Source: Micavibrio sp.
GTDB taxonomy: Bacteria > Pseudomonadota > Alphaproteobacteria > Micavibrionales > Micavibrionaceae
Assembly: GCA_030824805.1 (NCBI GenBank)
Contig: JAPJRC010000078.1
Location: 1-9,624 of the forward strand
DNA: 9,624 nt
Direction of reading: 5' to 3'
In this document: positions 1 to 5,871 of the stretch, one piece after another
How the letters are laid out: each line of letters opens with the position of its first letter
Position numbering within the stretch: position 1 is the stretch's first letter
Made by a program: the position numbers and the translations under genes
The notes under the pieces: model-generated
Told to the model about the DNA's origin: nothing
Databases searched by the model: none
The model's input: the letters and a program-made list of their open reading frames with translations, nothing else

Positions 1-1
1 T

Positions 2-880
2 GTAAATACCGCCCTTGCCTTCTTCATCGCCCGGATACCAGTTCTGCACCGTAGAGTATTTTATTTCGGCATCGTCATGGGCAACCAGTTCGACCACAGC
101 GGCGTGCATCTGGTTTTCATCGCGCATCGGTGCGGTGCAGCCTTCCAGATATGAAACATATGAATTTTTGTCCGCGATGATCAGTGTGCGCTCGAACTGC
201 CCCGTGTTGCGGGCGTTCATGCGGAAATAGGTGGAAAGCTCCATCGGGCAACGCACACCCGGAGGAATGTAAACGAACGAACCGTCCGTAAAGACCGCAC
301 TGTTCAGGCAAGCGTGCTTGTTGTCCGCGAATGGAACGACAGAGCCGAGATATTTCTGTACCAGTTCGGGATGTTCCTGAACCGCTTCGGATATAGAGCA
401 GAAGATGACGCCCGCTTCGGACAGTTTTTTGCGGAAGGTTGTACCGACGGACACGGAGTCAAACACCGCATCCACGGCGACTTGCGGGGCGCCTTCGACG
501 CCAAGCAGCACTTCCTGTTCCTTCAAAGGAATACCGAGTTTTTTATACGTCTCGAGAATACGCGGATCGACCTCGTCGAGCGACTTGAGCTTTTTCATGT
601 TTTTAGGAGCGGCGTAATAATACGCGTCCTGATAGTCGATCGGCGGGATGTCGAGCTTCGCCCACTGTGGCTCCGGCATTTTCTGCCAATGGCGAAAAGC
701 CTTCAGGCGCCATTCCAAAAGCCATTCCGGCTCGTTTTTCTTTTGCGAGATAAGGCGAACGATATCTTCGTTCAGGCCTTTCGGCGCATATTCCATCTCG
801 ACATCGGTTTCAAACCCCGCTTCGTATTTGCCGCTGAGGGATTTTACCGTTTCAATGGTTTCCAGATCGATATTGCTCAT
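2..880 (-). CDS. sufB: SufB, Fe-S cluster scaffold subunit (partial, C-terminus beyond the left edge)
   Basis: SufB is the scaffold subunit of the cytosolic SufBC2D complex, which assembles [Fe-S] clusters with sulfur from SufS/SufE. The 293 visible codons cover the N-terminal domain and the start of the beta-helix core; the family is about 470-490 residues, so roughly 60% is present. Recognisable SufB signatures are PPGVRCPMELSTYFRMN (about 206-222), NTGQFERTLIIAD (225-237), YLEGCTAP (244-251) and KYSTVQNWYPGD (274-285). Cys248 in YLEGC corresponds to the conserved cysteine reported as important for sulfur transfer in E. coli SufB. The start is fixed by an ATGA overlap with the stop of the Rrf2 regulator upstream, which implies translational coupling within one suf operon. 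The reading frame is intact to the window edge. The remaining suf genes are expected beyond the left edge, which is inference. Confidence 0.97.
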   Translation of the reverse strand, partial: MSNIDLETIETVKSLSGKYEAGFETDVEMEYAPKGLNEDIVRLISQKKNEPEWLLEWRLKAFRHWQKMPEPQWAKLDIPPIDYQDAYYYAAPKNMKKLKSLDEVDPRILETYKKLGIPLKEQEVLLGVEGAPQVAVDAVFDSVSVGTTFRKKLSEAGVIFCSISEAVQEHPELVQKYLGSVVPFADNKHACLNSAVFTDGSFVYIPPGVRCPMELSTYFRMNARNTGQFERTLIIADKNSYVSYLEGCTAPMRDENQMHAAVVELVAHDDAEIKYSTVQNWYPGDEEGKGGIY

Positions 881-1287
881 ACGCGCGCCTCAAGCATCTG
901 TGCGAGCGTGACATCCTCAAGCGCTTTTTGCATGGCAGCGTTTACGGGGTCCCATTTGCCGCGCATCGCGCAATTAACCGAATGGCTGCAACAATCTTCG
1001 TTTCGGTCCACACACGATGTGAGTTGAACGGGGCCTTCGAGCGATGTGATTACAGAGGCCATGGATATTTCCTTAGGTTGGCGCACAAGCTTGTAACCCC
1101 CGTTTATTCCACGTGTTGATTCTATCATGCCGCCACGCGCCAGTAGCTTAAGCACTTTCGCTACGGTCGGTTCAGGCAGACCTGTTTTTTCCGACAGGCC
1201 CGACGCCGTCTGAAGCTTGCCGTCCGCCAAAGCCATATCGGCCAAGATGACCACGGCATAATCGGTCATTTTTGATAATTTTATCAT
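877..1287 (-). CDS. Rrf2-family SUF/Fe-S assembly regulator
   Basis: This 136-residue protein is an Rrf2-family winged-helix regulator of the type that heads alphaproteobacterial suf operons (IscR-like). It begins MIKLSKMTDYAVVILADMAL, the usual N-terminus of that subgroup, with the helix-turn-helix around residues 26-47 and the wing at STRGINGGYKL (57-67). Cysteines sit at 92, 99, 100 and 106, followed by MRGKW. E. coli IscR uses Cys92, Cys98 and Cys104 with His107, so the cluster-binding loop is present with slightly different spacing. The protein probably senses Fe-S status and controls its own operon with sufB, which begins inside its stop codon (ATGA). An alternative start at Met7 is unlikely because residues 1-6 match the family. 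Two dyads lie at and just upstream of the start and are candidate operators. DNA target and cluster type are inferred. Confidence 0.93.
   Translation of the reverse strand: MIKLSKMTDYAVVILADMALADGKLQTASGLSEKTGLPEPTVAKVLKLLARGGMIESTRGINGGYKLVRQPKEISMASVITSLEGPVQLTSCVDRNEDCCSHSVNCAMRGKWDPVNAAMQKALEDVTLAQMLEARV
1273..1286. promoter_or_regulatory. Perfect dyad overlapping the Rrf2 start codon
   Basis: TGATAA-TT-TTATCA is a perfect 6-bp inverted repeat with a 2-bp centre. It covers the first codons of the Rrf2 gene (ATG ATA AAA TTA TCA). It resembles one unit of the Fur/Mur consensus (TGATAAT-N-ATTATCA) but is one base shorter, and it sits in coding sequence, so it may be coincidental. A Fur-family gene lies about 0.8 kb away. 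Confidence 0.25.
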
Positions 1288-1310
1288 TTATTTCAACCAG
1301 TTAGCAAACC

Positions 1311-1325
1311 GTACAAATATTGTAC
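1311..1325. promoter_or_regulatory. Candidate operator of the Rrf2-suf operon
   Basis: GTACAA-ATA-TTGTAC is a perfect 6-bp inverted repeat with a 3-bp spacer, ending 24 bp before the Rrf2 start codon. On the minus strand it contains TACAAT, a plausible -10 element, so a bound protein would block transcription. Position and symmetry suit autoregulation by the Rrf2 protein, or control by another dimeric iron regulator. No convincing -35 was seen at 16-18 bp. The rest of the 153-bp gap (1288-1440) is AT-rich, with no gene and no clear terminator. Confidence 0.5.
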
Positions 1326-1332
1326 CAATTAA

Positions 1333-1352
1333 ATGTCATGATTTGCCTATAA
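1333..1352 (+). repeat. 20-bp motif, copy A (in the Rrf2 leader)
   Basis: ATGTCATGATTTGCCTATAA matches 18 of 20 bases with a copy just upstream of phaZ (8780-8799); both differences are C/T. This copy lies 46-65 bp upstream of the Rrf2 start, in the opposite orientation to the gene. Its function is unknown; see the matching entry and finding. Confidence 0.35.
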
Positions 1353-1440
1353 ATTCAAGAATATTAGAAAAAAATACTATTTATAAGGTTAACGTATCTA
1401 AGACAGCGTGTAAGCCCCCCTCTATACTGGCTTTTAAAGA

Positions 1441-1791
1441 TTAATTGAAAACAGTTTCGCCTATAAAGGCAGACATCGCTCGATCTTCGATCTCAACTAC
1501 CCAGAGATCGGGGTCGCGCTCTATGGCACGTTTTATGTAAGCGTCAGCCTCACGCTCTTCTACAACTTCGTCCTGCAGAACGTTGATCCAGACAAGCTTG
1601 CCCAGAAGATCGCGCTGTAATCCCATGAGACGGCAATCTCCGGCCATATTGCTGATTTTCTGAAGGACCATTCCGCCGTTTTTATCACCTCGCGCAGCCA
1701 CATAAACGCCAATCCCCATGCCGGAAAGGCGCCGCAATTCTGCCTCCACCCATACATATGTTGGAATGCGTTGTTGCCCGGCGTCGGTCAT
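1441..1791 (-). CDS. DUF1491 family protein
   Basis: This 116-residue protein matches the DUF1491 pattern as I know it (Pfam PF07372, mostly Alphaproteobacteria; function unknown). It opens with PTYVWVEAELRRLSGMGIGV, continues with a beta-rich middle containing GDKNGGMVLQKI (about 36-47), and ends with the diagnostic EREADAYIKRAIERDPDLWVVEIEDR stretch (about 78-103). There is no signal peptide and no membrane segment, so it should be cytosolic. Its ATG lies 3 bp after the stop of the cysteine-rich gene upstream and has no clear Shine-Dalgarno, which suggests translation coupled to that gene. It is the last gene of the Fur, Cys-rich, DUF1491 cluster. No convincing intrinsic terminator follows it. 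Family confidence is high; no function should be inferred. Confidence 0.85.
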   Translation of the reverse strand: MTDAGQQRIPTYVWVEAELRRLSGMGIGVYVAARGDKNGGMVLQKISNMAGDCRLMGLQRDLLGKLVWINVLQDEVVEEREADAYIKRAIERDPDLWVVEIEDRAMSAFIGETVFN

Positions 1792-1794
1792 TGT

Positions 1795-2052
1795 TTAATT
1801 AACGCTGGCTTGCGATTGTTGGAAGACCCAGCATTCAACAACATCCTCGGCAACGGCTCCGGGTGTCGGGCGGTGATACTTCAGGATACGTGCGGCGATC
1901 TTTTTGGCTTCGCATTCACCGACGCCGCTTTTGCAAAGGCTGCAATAGGCATTCAACACAATGTCCTTACAGTTAACGCCGGACTCCGCTTCGAACTCCT
2001 GAAGAAGTTTTAGAAAGCAGCCGCAGCCTGATCCCGTTTCTGTGTCGCACAT
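1795..2052 (-). CDS. Cysteine-rich small protein of unknown function
   Basis: This 85-residue protein is not one I recognise. It contains eight cysteines, at 2, 10, 12, 28, 37, 40, 47 and 74, including CGC (10-12) and YCSLCKSGVGEC (36-47). That density suggests a bound metal or Fe-S cluster, or thiol chemistry in the cytoplasm; there is no signal peptide or membrane segment. The rest is predicted mainly helical and acidic. It starts 17 bp after the Fur-family stop codon and ends 3 bp before the DUF1491 start, so the three genes probably share a transcript. The Shine-Dalgarno is weak. The open frame, tight packing and same strand support a real gene. A link to iron or Fe-S handling is inferred from the Fur neighbour and the nearby SUF operon only. 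Confidence 0.75.
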   Translation of the reverse strand: MCDTETGSGCGCFLKLLQEFEAESGVNCKDIVLNAYCSLCKSGVGECEAKKIAARILKYHRPTPGAVAEDVVECWVFQQSQASVN

Positions 2053-2069
2053 AGCCTGTACTACTGCCC

Positions 2070-2489
2070 CTAAAGCTTTTTGCTGGCAGAGCGGATTCTA
2101 CGGCCATAGAGCTCTAGGCGGTGGTCCACCAGCTCAAAGCCCATTTCCTGCGCAATGCGTTCTTTTAATGCCTCGAGTTCGGCATTTTGAAACTCGATCA
2201 CTTCGCCGGATTCCAGATCGATCAGGTGATGGTGGTGATCCATGTTCGTTTCATAACGCGAGAAATTCTCTTTGAATTCATGGCGCGTTACCAGATCAAG
2301 CTCGTCGAGCATGTTCAGAGTGCGGTACACCGTTGCGATGCTGATGGAAGCATCGAGAGCCTTCGCCCGTTCGTAAACGACTTCCACAGACGGGTGGTCT
2401 ATGGATTCGCCAAGGACTTTCAAAATGGTTTTGCGGGGGCCGGTCATCTTCAGGCCCGCATCGATACAGCGCTGTTCCAGCTCGGTCAT
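2070..2489 (-). CDS. fur: Fur-family metal-responsive transcriptional regulator (Fur/Mur type)
   Basis: This is a ferric uptake regulator family repressor, expected to bind DNA as a dimer with Fe2+ or Mn2+. The N-terminal winged helix holds GLKMTGPR (12-19) and the recognition helix SISIATVYRTLNML (48-61). The dimerisation and metal domain has DHHHHLIDLESGEVIEF (84-100). His32, Glu80, His85-88 and His123 align with Fur metal ligands. The C-x-x-C motifs of E. coli Fur are absent (DLES instead of CLDC; Cys8 is the only cysteine), as is common in alphaproteobacterial Fur/Mur. I chose the ATG at 2489 (139 residues) because GGAG sits 7 bp before it. An in-frame ATG at 2504 would add five residues but has no Shine-Dalgarno. 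It lies 48 bp after the histidine kinase stop and heads the Cys-rich/DUF1491 cluster. Whether it senses Fe, Mn or haem (Irr-like) cannot be decided here. Confidence 0.9.
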   Translation of the reverse strand: MTELEQRCIDAGLKMTGPRKTILKVLGESIDHPSVEVVYERAKALDASISIATVYRTLNMLDELDLVTRHEFKENFSRYETNMDHHHHLIDLESGEVIEFQNAELEALKERIAQEMGFELVDHRLELYGRRIRSASKKL

Positions 2490-2537
2490 GGGAAATCTCC
2501 ACATCGTCTTTGGTCATAAAAGTGATATGGCGGGATA

Positions 2538-4085
2538 TTACTCTGCCGACTGGGCGATGTCTATGCCGGTTTTGCCGTCTTTGGAGCGCAAAACCCGGTC
2601 TTCCGGAAACACAATGGTCACTTTTGTGCCCTTGTTCGTATCGGATTCCAGCAGCAACGCACCGCCATGCAATTCGGCCATGGCTTTCGTAAGCGGCAGG
2701 CCAAGCCCTGTGCCCTGTTGCGTGTTGCTATGCGTGGGATCATGGATCTGGCCAAATGGCTGCATGGCTTCCTTAATACGGTCTTTTGGTATCCCCACAC
2801 CATAGTCCCTGACAACCAGCAACAGGCGGCCGCGCTCGTCCGTCTCCGCGGCCACATCAATCGCACCGCTTTTGTGGGAATATTTGATGGCGTTGGTAAC
2901 GAGATTGATCAAAATCTGGCGCACCAGACGCGGATCGGCATACAGCCCCGGCAGATCGGCAGGGATATTCTCGCGGATTTCCAGACCGGAATTGAAGGCA
3001 CGGTTTGCCATGATGCGCGTGACAGAGTCGATAAGGCCATGCATATCGATCTCTTGTTCGTCGAGTTCAACCTTGCCGGCTTCGATTTTCGACATATCGA
3101 GAACTTCGTTGATGATTTCCAGCAAGTGTTTGGCGCTCATATGAATATCGTCGAGATATTCGCCATATTTTTCATGGCCCAGCGGACCGAATGTATGTTT
3201 GATCATCATTTCCGAGAATCCGATGATCGCGTTCAAAGGTGTCCGCAACTCGTGCGACATGTTCGCCAGAAACGCAGACTTCGCCTGGTTCGCGGCATCC
3301 GCCTGCTCTTTCGCCACGCGCAGCGAATATTCCATCTGCTTGCGGAGCGTGATGTCCATGATGGTTGTAACCTGGAACCTCCGGCGCTGTGAAAGTTCAA
3401 GCGTTGCCGTTGTAAAAAGCACGTTGGCCGAACTGCCATTCTTGCGCGAAAGCTTCATCTCCCCGGAACTGCGTATACCGCCGCGGATAAATTCCTCATG
3501 GTTTTTACGCGCTACATCCTGTTCATCGGACGCAATGATATTGATAAAATCGAGACCGATCAGATCGTTGCGGCTCCATCCGTATATACGGACAAAGCTA
3601 TCGTTTACTTTCACGATGCGGCGATTGTGGTCTGTCACGAGAATGCCCACCTCGCTGACATCGAAGATAGACGTCAAAAGCAAAAGCGCGTCGTCGCGTT
3701 CGCGTTGCAGGGCGGAATCATCCGAAAGGTTGGGCTGCGCAATCACATCCAGAATGGTGACTTCGCCGTCTTCGTCCAAAATAGGATTAATCCAGAAACC
3801 TGGTACTTGCGCGTTGCCCGGAAAGGTCGGCAACGATTGGATGGTCACAGGCGATTTTCTTTTTATGCTGACGCTCAACGAATGAATGAGATGTTCGGAA
3901 TTTTCATTGTCGAGAATCGCATTGAGCGTCTTGCCGACGACTTCGCGTTCCGGCTTTCCAAAAAACTCACACGCCTTGTCATTCATGGATACAAGATGGT
4001 ACTCGTCGTCCTTCTGTTCCACGATAAAACGCGGAACAGGCATACGATCAAACAAGACTTTGTGATCGACGCTGTCGGACATCAT
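2538..4085 (-). CDS. Soluble PAS-PAS sensor histidine kinase (PleC/DivJ/PdhS-like core)
   Basis: This 515-residue protein autophosphorylates on histidine and passes the phosphate to a response regulator. PAS domain 1 covers about residues 12-118 and PAS domain 2 about 130-247 (ILVTDHNRRIVKVNDSFVRI), followed by a short coiled-coil linker. The HisKA H-box is FLANMSHELRTPLNAIIGFS with His278. The ATPase domain has the N-box (NLVTNAIKYS, 394-403), G1 DYGVGIP (427-433) and G2 GTGLGLPLTKAM (458-469). The stretch after the H-box (FGPLGHEKYGEYLDDIHMSAKHLL) is typical of alphaproteobacterial PleC/DivJ/PdhS kinases, whose usual partner is DivK. There is no membrane segment and no receiver domain, so it is cytosolic and unpaired here. 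The start is ATGATG; the second ATG has the better spacing from GAAAGG. A CtrA-like box lies 49-67 bp upstream. DivK partnership is inferred. Confidence 0.93.
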   Translation of the reverse strand: MMSDSVDHKVLFDRMPVPRFIVEQKDDEYHLVSMNDKACEFFGKPEREVVGKTLNAILDNENSEHLIHSLSVSIKRKSPVTIQSLPTFPGNAQVPGFWINPILDEDGEVTILDVIAQPNLSDDSALQRERDDALLLLTSIFDVSEVGILVTDHNRRIVKVNDSFVRIYGWSRNDLIGLDFINIIASDEQDVARKNHEEFIRGGIRSSGEMKLSRKNGSSANVLFTTATLELSQRRRFQVTTIMDITLRKQMEYSLRVAKEQADAANQAKSAFLANMSHELRTPLNAIIGFSEMMIKHTFGPLGHEKYGEYLDDIHMSAKHLLEIINEVLDMSKIEAGKVELDEQEIDMHGLIDSVTRIMANRAFNSGLEIRENIPADLPGLYADPRLVRQILINLVTNAIKYSHKSGAIDVAAETDERGRLLLVVRDYGVGIPKDRIKEAMQPFGQIHDPTHSNTQQGTGLGLPLTKAMAELHGGALLLESDTNKGTKVTIVFPEDRVLRSKDGKTGIDIAQSAE

Positions 4086-4133
4086 AACCTTTCGAGAATA
4101 TTCCCCTGCCCACTCTTAGTCTAATCGGCAAGC

Positions 4134-4152
4134 GGTTAATATAAAATTAACC
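4134..4152. promoter_or_regulatory. CtrA-type box upstream of the histidine kinase gene
   Basis: GGTTAAT-ATAAA-ATTAACC is a perfect 7-bp inverted repeat. It contains TTAA-N7-TTAAC (4136-4151), the full CtrA consensus of Alphaproteobacteria, and reads as a box on both strands. It lies between the upp stop and the kinase start and overlaps a possible -10 element, so a bound CtrA could block that promoter. Confidence 0.6.
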
Positions 4153-4167
4153 ACCGCAGAGCAGCAA
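4138..4167 (-). promoter_or_regulatory. Candidate sigma-70-type promoter for the histidine kinase
   Basis: On the minus strand TTGCTG (4162-4167) and TATATT (4138-4143) are separated by 18 bp. The -10 lies inside the CtrA-type box, 53 bp before the first ATG. This is a by-eye prediction. Confidence 0.4.
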
Positions 4168-4199
4168 TTTCTTTTTATAATCAAAGCGTTAAGAAAATA

Positions 4200-4853
4200 C
4201 TAAAATGTTCCGAACAAACGGTCTCCGGCATCGCCCAAGCCCGGCATAATATAGGCCGTTTCATTCAGCTGGCGATCCAGAGAGGCTGTAAACACCGGCA
4301 CCTGCGGATAACGCTCATGCAGCACCTTAACCCCTTCCGGCGCGGCAACAAGGCACATCAGGATGATGTTTTCGGGCTTGATGCCATGGCGGACCAGCAC
4401 ATCGAACGTGTAAGCCGCCGAATGGCCCGTGGCCAGCATAGGGTCGACCACGATATACGGGTTGTTGCCGTCCGGCCTTGGCAAGCGAACCAGATATTCC
4501 ACCGGGCGGTGCGTTTCCTCATCGCGGTACAGCCCGACATGCCCGATATAGCAATCCGGGATCAATTCCGTCAGACCTTCGGCCATACCGAGGCCCGCGC
4601 GTAAAACGGGCACTACCACGGGCAACGGACCATCCAGCACGGGCGCGTCCATCTTTTCCATCGGCGTTCTGATCGGGGATGTTGTAAGGGGCAAGTTGCG
4701 GGTGACTTCGTAACCCAGAAGATAGGAAATTTCTTTCAAAAGCCGGCGAAACTCCCCCGTCGGGCATGTCTCGTCGCGCATGCGCGAGAGTTTATGCTGA
4801 ACCAGCGGATGGCTCACGATATGGAGTTTTGCGAAGTCTGAATGAATAATCAT
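4200..4853 (-). CDS. upp: Uracil phosphoribosyltransferase
   Basis: Upp converts uracil and PRPP to UMP in pyrimidine salvage in the cytosol. The 217-residue protein has the usual length (about 208-216). It shows the N-terminal HPLVQHKLSRMRD (15-27), the RAGLGM loop (85-90), the PRPP-binding loop VVDPMLATGHSA (135-146) and the uracil-binding PGLGDAGDRLFGT near the C-terminus (204-216). His144 replaces the glycine found in E. coli (DPMLATGGS), a conservative variation for this loop. AAGGGA lies 9-10 bp before the ATG and supports the start. It lies 36 bp after the GGDEF gene stop and may be cotranscribed with it. A weak stem (ATCCC/GGGAT, 4862-4881) includes the Shine-Dalgarno. No uraA permease is adjacent. 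Confidence 0.97.
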   Translation of the reverse strand: MIIHSDFAKLHIVSHPLVQHKLSRMRDETCPTGEFRRLLKEISYLLGYEVTRNLPLTTSPIRTPMEKMDAPVLDGPLPVVVPVLRAGLGMAEGLTELIPDCYIGHVGLYRDEETHRPVEYLVRLPRPDGNNPYIVVDPMLATGHSAAYTFDVLVRHGIKPENIILMCLVAAPEGVKVLHERYPQVPVFTASLDRQLNETAYIMPGLGDAGDRLFGTF

Positions 4854-4889
4854 AAGCTGTAATCCCTTGTAAAAACGGGATCACTATAC

Positions 4890-5783
4890 TTATTTCTTCT
4901 TGTCTATGGAATGGATATATCGCTGTAAAGGGCTGAGATCGTTGTATTGTACGACCGTTCCCTTCGCATCAATTCCGGCAAGATCCTTCTTCATATTATC
5001 AAGCAGCGTTTCCAGACTGTCGCCAGGCGATGGCTCTGAAATTACGGTCGATATGGAGACTTCATCATCGTCGCTGCCCGGCACAGCAATATGCGCACGG
5101 TTTATGTCCTGGTTAAGGCGGCTCACCGCGGCCTGCGAGCCAAGCATGTCCGCATGCTTGAGTGCCAGTATAAAATATTCGTTGCCGAGATAATAGGCAT
5201 CGTCGAATGAACGCAGGCAATCCTTCATCCGGTCGGAAATATTGCGTATCATCTCGCGCATTTCCACGGGGTTTTTGCCCCATTCCGGCTTGTAATTGTT
5301 TATTTTTACCAACGCGAGCGATAACGGATTTCCGCGGCGTGCGCGGCGTTCCATCTCACGCGCAAAATCAGATGCCAGAAGTTTTGAAGAGCGCAGACCT
5401 GTTTTCTCGTCAAAACCGCTGTTCTCGGTTGCATGATCCAATTCCAGTCGACGCATGATCTGGATGAATTCTTCATAGTGACGATTGAGTTCGTCATATT
5501 GTTCGAGCGGAGGATTGTCGCGCGAGAGATACTTCAATGCAAAGTCCTGCGCTGCTTCGACCATACCAGCATGAATGCGTTTTACACGCTCTGCGGTCAG
5601 CTCGTCGATGCTGTTTTCCTTGATGGCTTTTTCCAGCCAGTCGCTGAAAACCGGGGGCACTTCACCGGAGAACGGCACGCCTTCGAAATACGCCTTCATA
5701 AGCTTTCCGTACCAGACGACGTATTCGTCCAGCACAGGCATGATGGCATCGAGACCGATTTGGGAAGTGTATGTAAGAGCCAT
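4890..5783 (-). CDS. Degenerate GGDEF-domain protein with a retained I-site
   Basis: This 297-residue cytosolic protein has an N-terminal helical region (about 1-118) with no sensor family I can name, then a GGDEF-type domain (about 120-270) beginning FDEKTGLRSSK (124-134). The signature motif is GNEYF (200-204) instead of GGDEF. The metal-binding DxD...FK strand reads VKINNYK (159-165), so the first aspartate is a lysine, and the following ND/GD elements are missing. The domain should not make c-di-GMP. The inhibitory-site motif RxxD is kept as Arg191-Ser-Phe-Asp194, exactly five residues before GNEYF, so c-di-GMP binding as an effector remains possible. The C-terminal tail ends with YIHSIDKKK. 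It precedes upp on the same strand and has a good -10 element (TATAAT) 30 bp before its ATG. Function is inferred; domain assignment is firm. Confidence 0.85.
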   Translation of the reverse strand: MALTYTSQIGLDAIMPVLDEYVVWYGKLMKAYFEGVPFSGEVPPVFSDWLEKAIKENSIDELTAERVKRIHAGMVEAAQDFALKYLSRDNPPLEQYDELNRHYEEFIQIMRRLELDHATENSGFDEKTGLRSSKLLASDFAREMERRARRGNPLSLALVKINNYKPEWGKNPVEMREMIRNISDRMKDCLRSFDDAYYLGNEYFILALKHADMLGSQAAVSRLNQDINRAHIAVPGSDDDEVSISTVISEPSPGDSLETLLDNMKKDLAGIDAKGTVVQYNDLSPLQRYIHSIDKKK

Positions 5784-5812
5784 TCCGAATAAACAGTTGT
5801 TTCGAATAGTCT

Positions 5813-5818
5813 ATTATA
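5813..5818 (-). promoter_or_regulatory. Candidate -10 element of the GGDEF gene
   Basis: A perfect TATAAT on the minus strand lies 30 bp before the GGDEF ATG, in the 88-bp gap after tgt. No good -35 is seen 16-18 bp upstream. Two TTAAC half-sites in the same gap (TTAACCG and GTTAAC, around 5838-5866) resemble CtrA half-boxes but lack the N7 spacing. Confidence 0.45.
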
Positions 5819-5871
5819 CACGGAATGGTTTGAAATCGGTTAATTTTTTGGAAAGAAGCTGTTAACGGCCC

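Noticed and set aside
314..1027. Open plus-strand frame of 237 codons
   Set aside because: It lies antisense to sufB and the Rrf2 gene, both of which have strong family signatures; the product has no recognisable domain.
1395..1440. Possible terminator after DUF1491 (AAGCC/GGCTT arms)
   Set aside because: Five-base arms, a 12-base loop rich in G and no T-run directly after it.
2490..2504. Longer start for the Fur-family gene at 2504
   Set aside because: There is no Shine-Dalgarno before it, whereas GGAG sits 7 bp before the ATG at 2489, and family members start near MTELEQRC.
2667..4124. Two long plus-strand frames opposite the histidine kinase
   Set aside because: They mirror the codon structure of the kinase, which has complete H, N, G1 and G2 boxes; the translated products look like nothing known.
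4862..4881. Terminator between the GGDEF gene and upp
   Set aside because: The stem is only 5 bp with no T-tract downstream on the minus strand; it overlaps the upp ribosome binding site instead.
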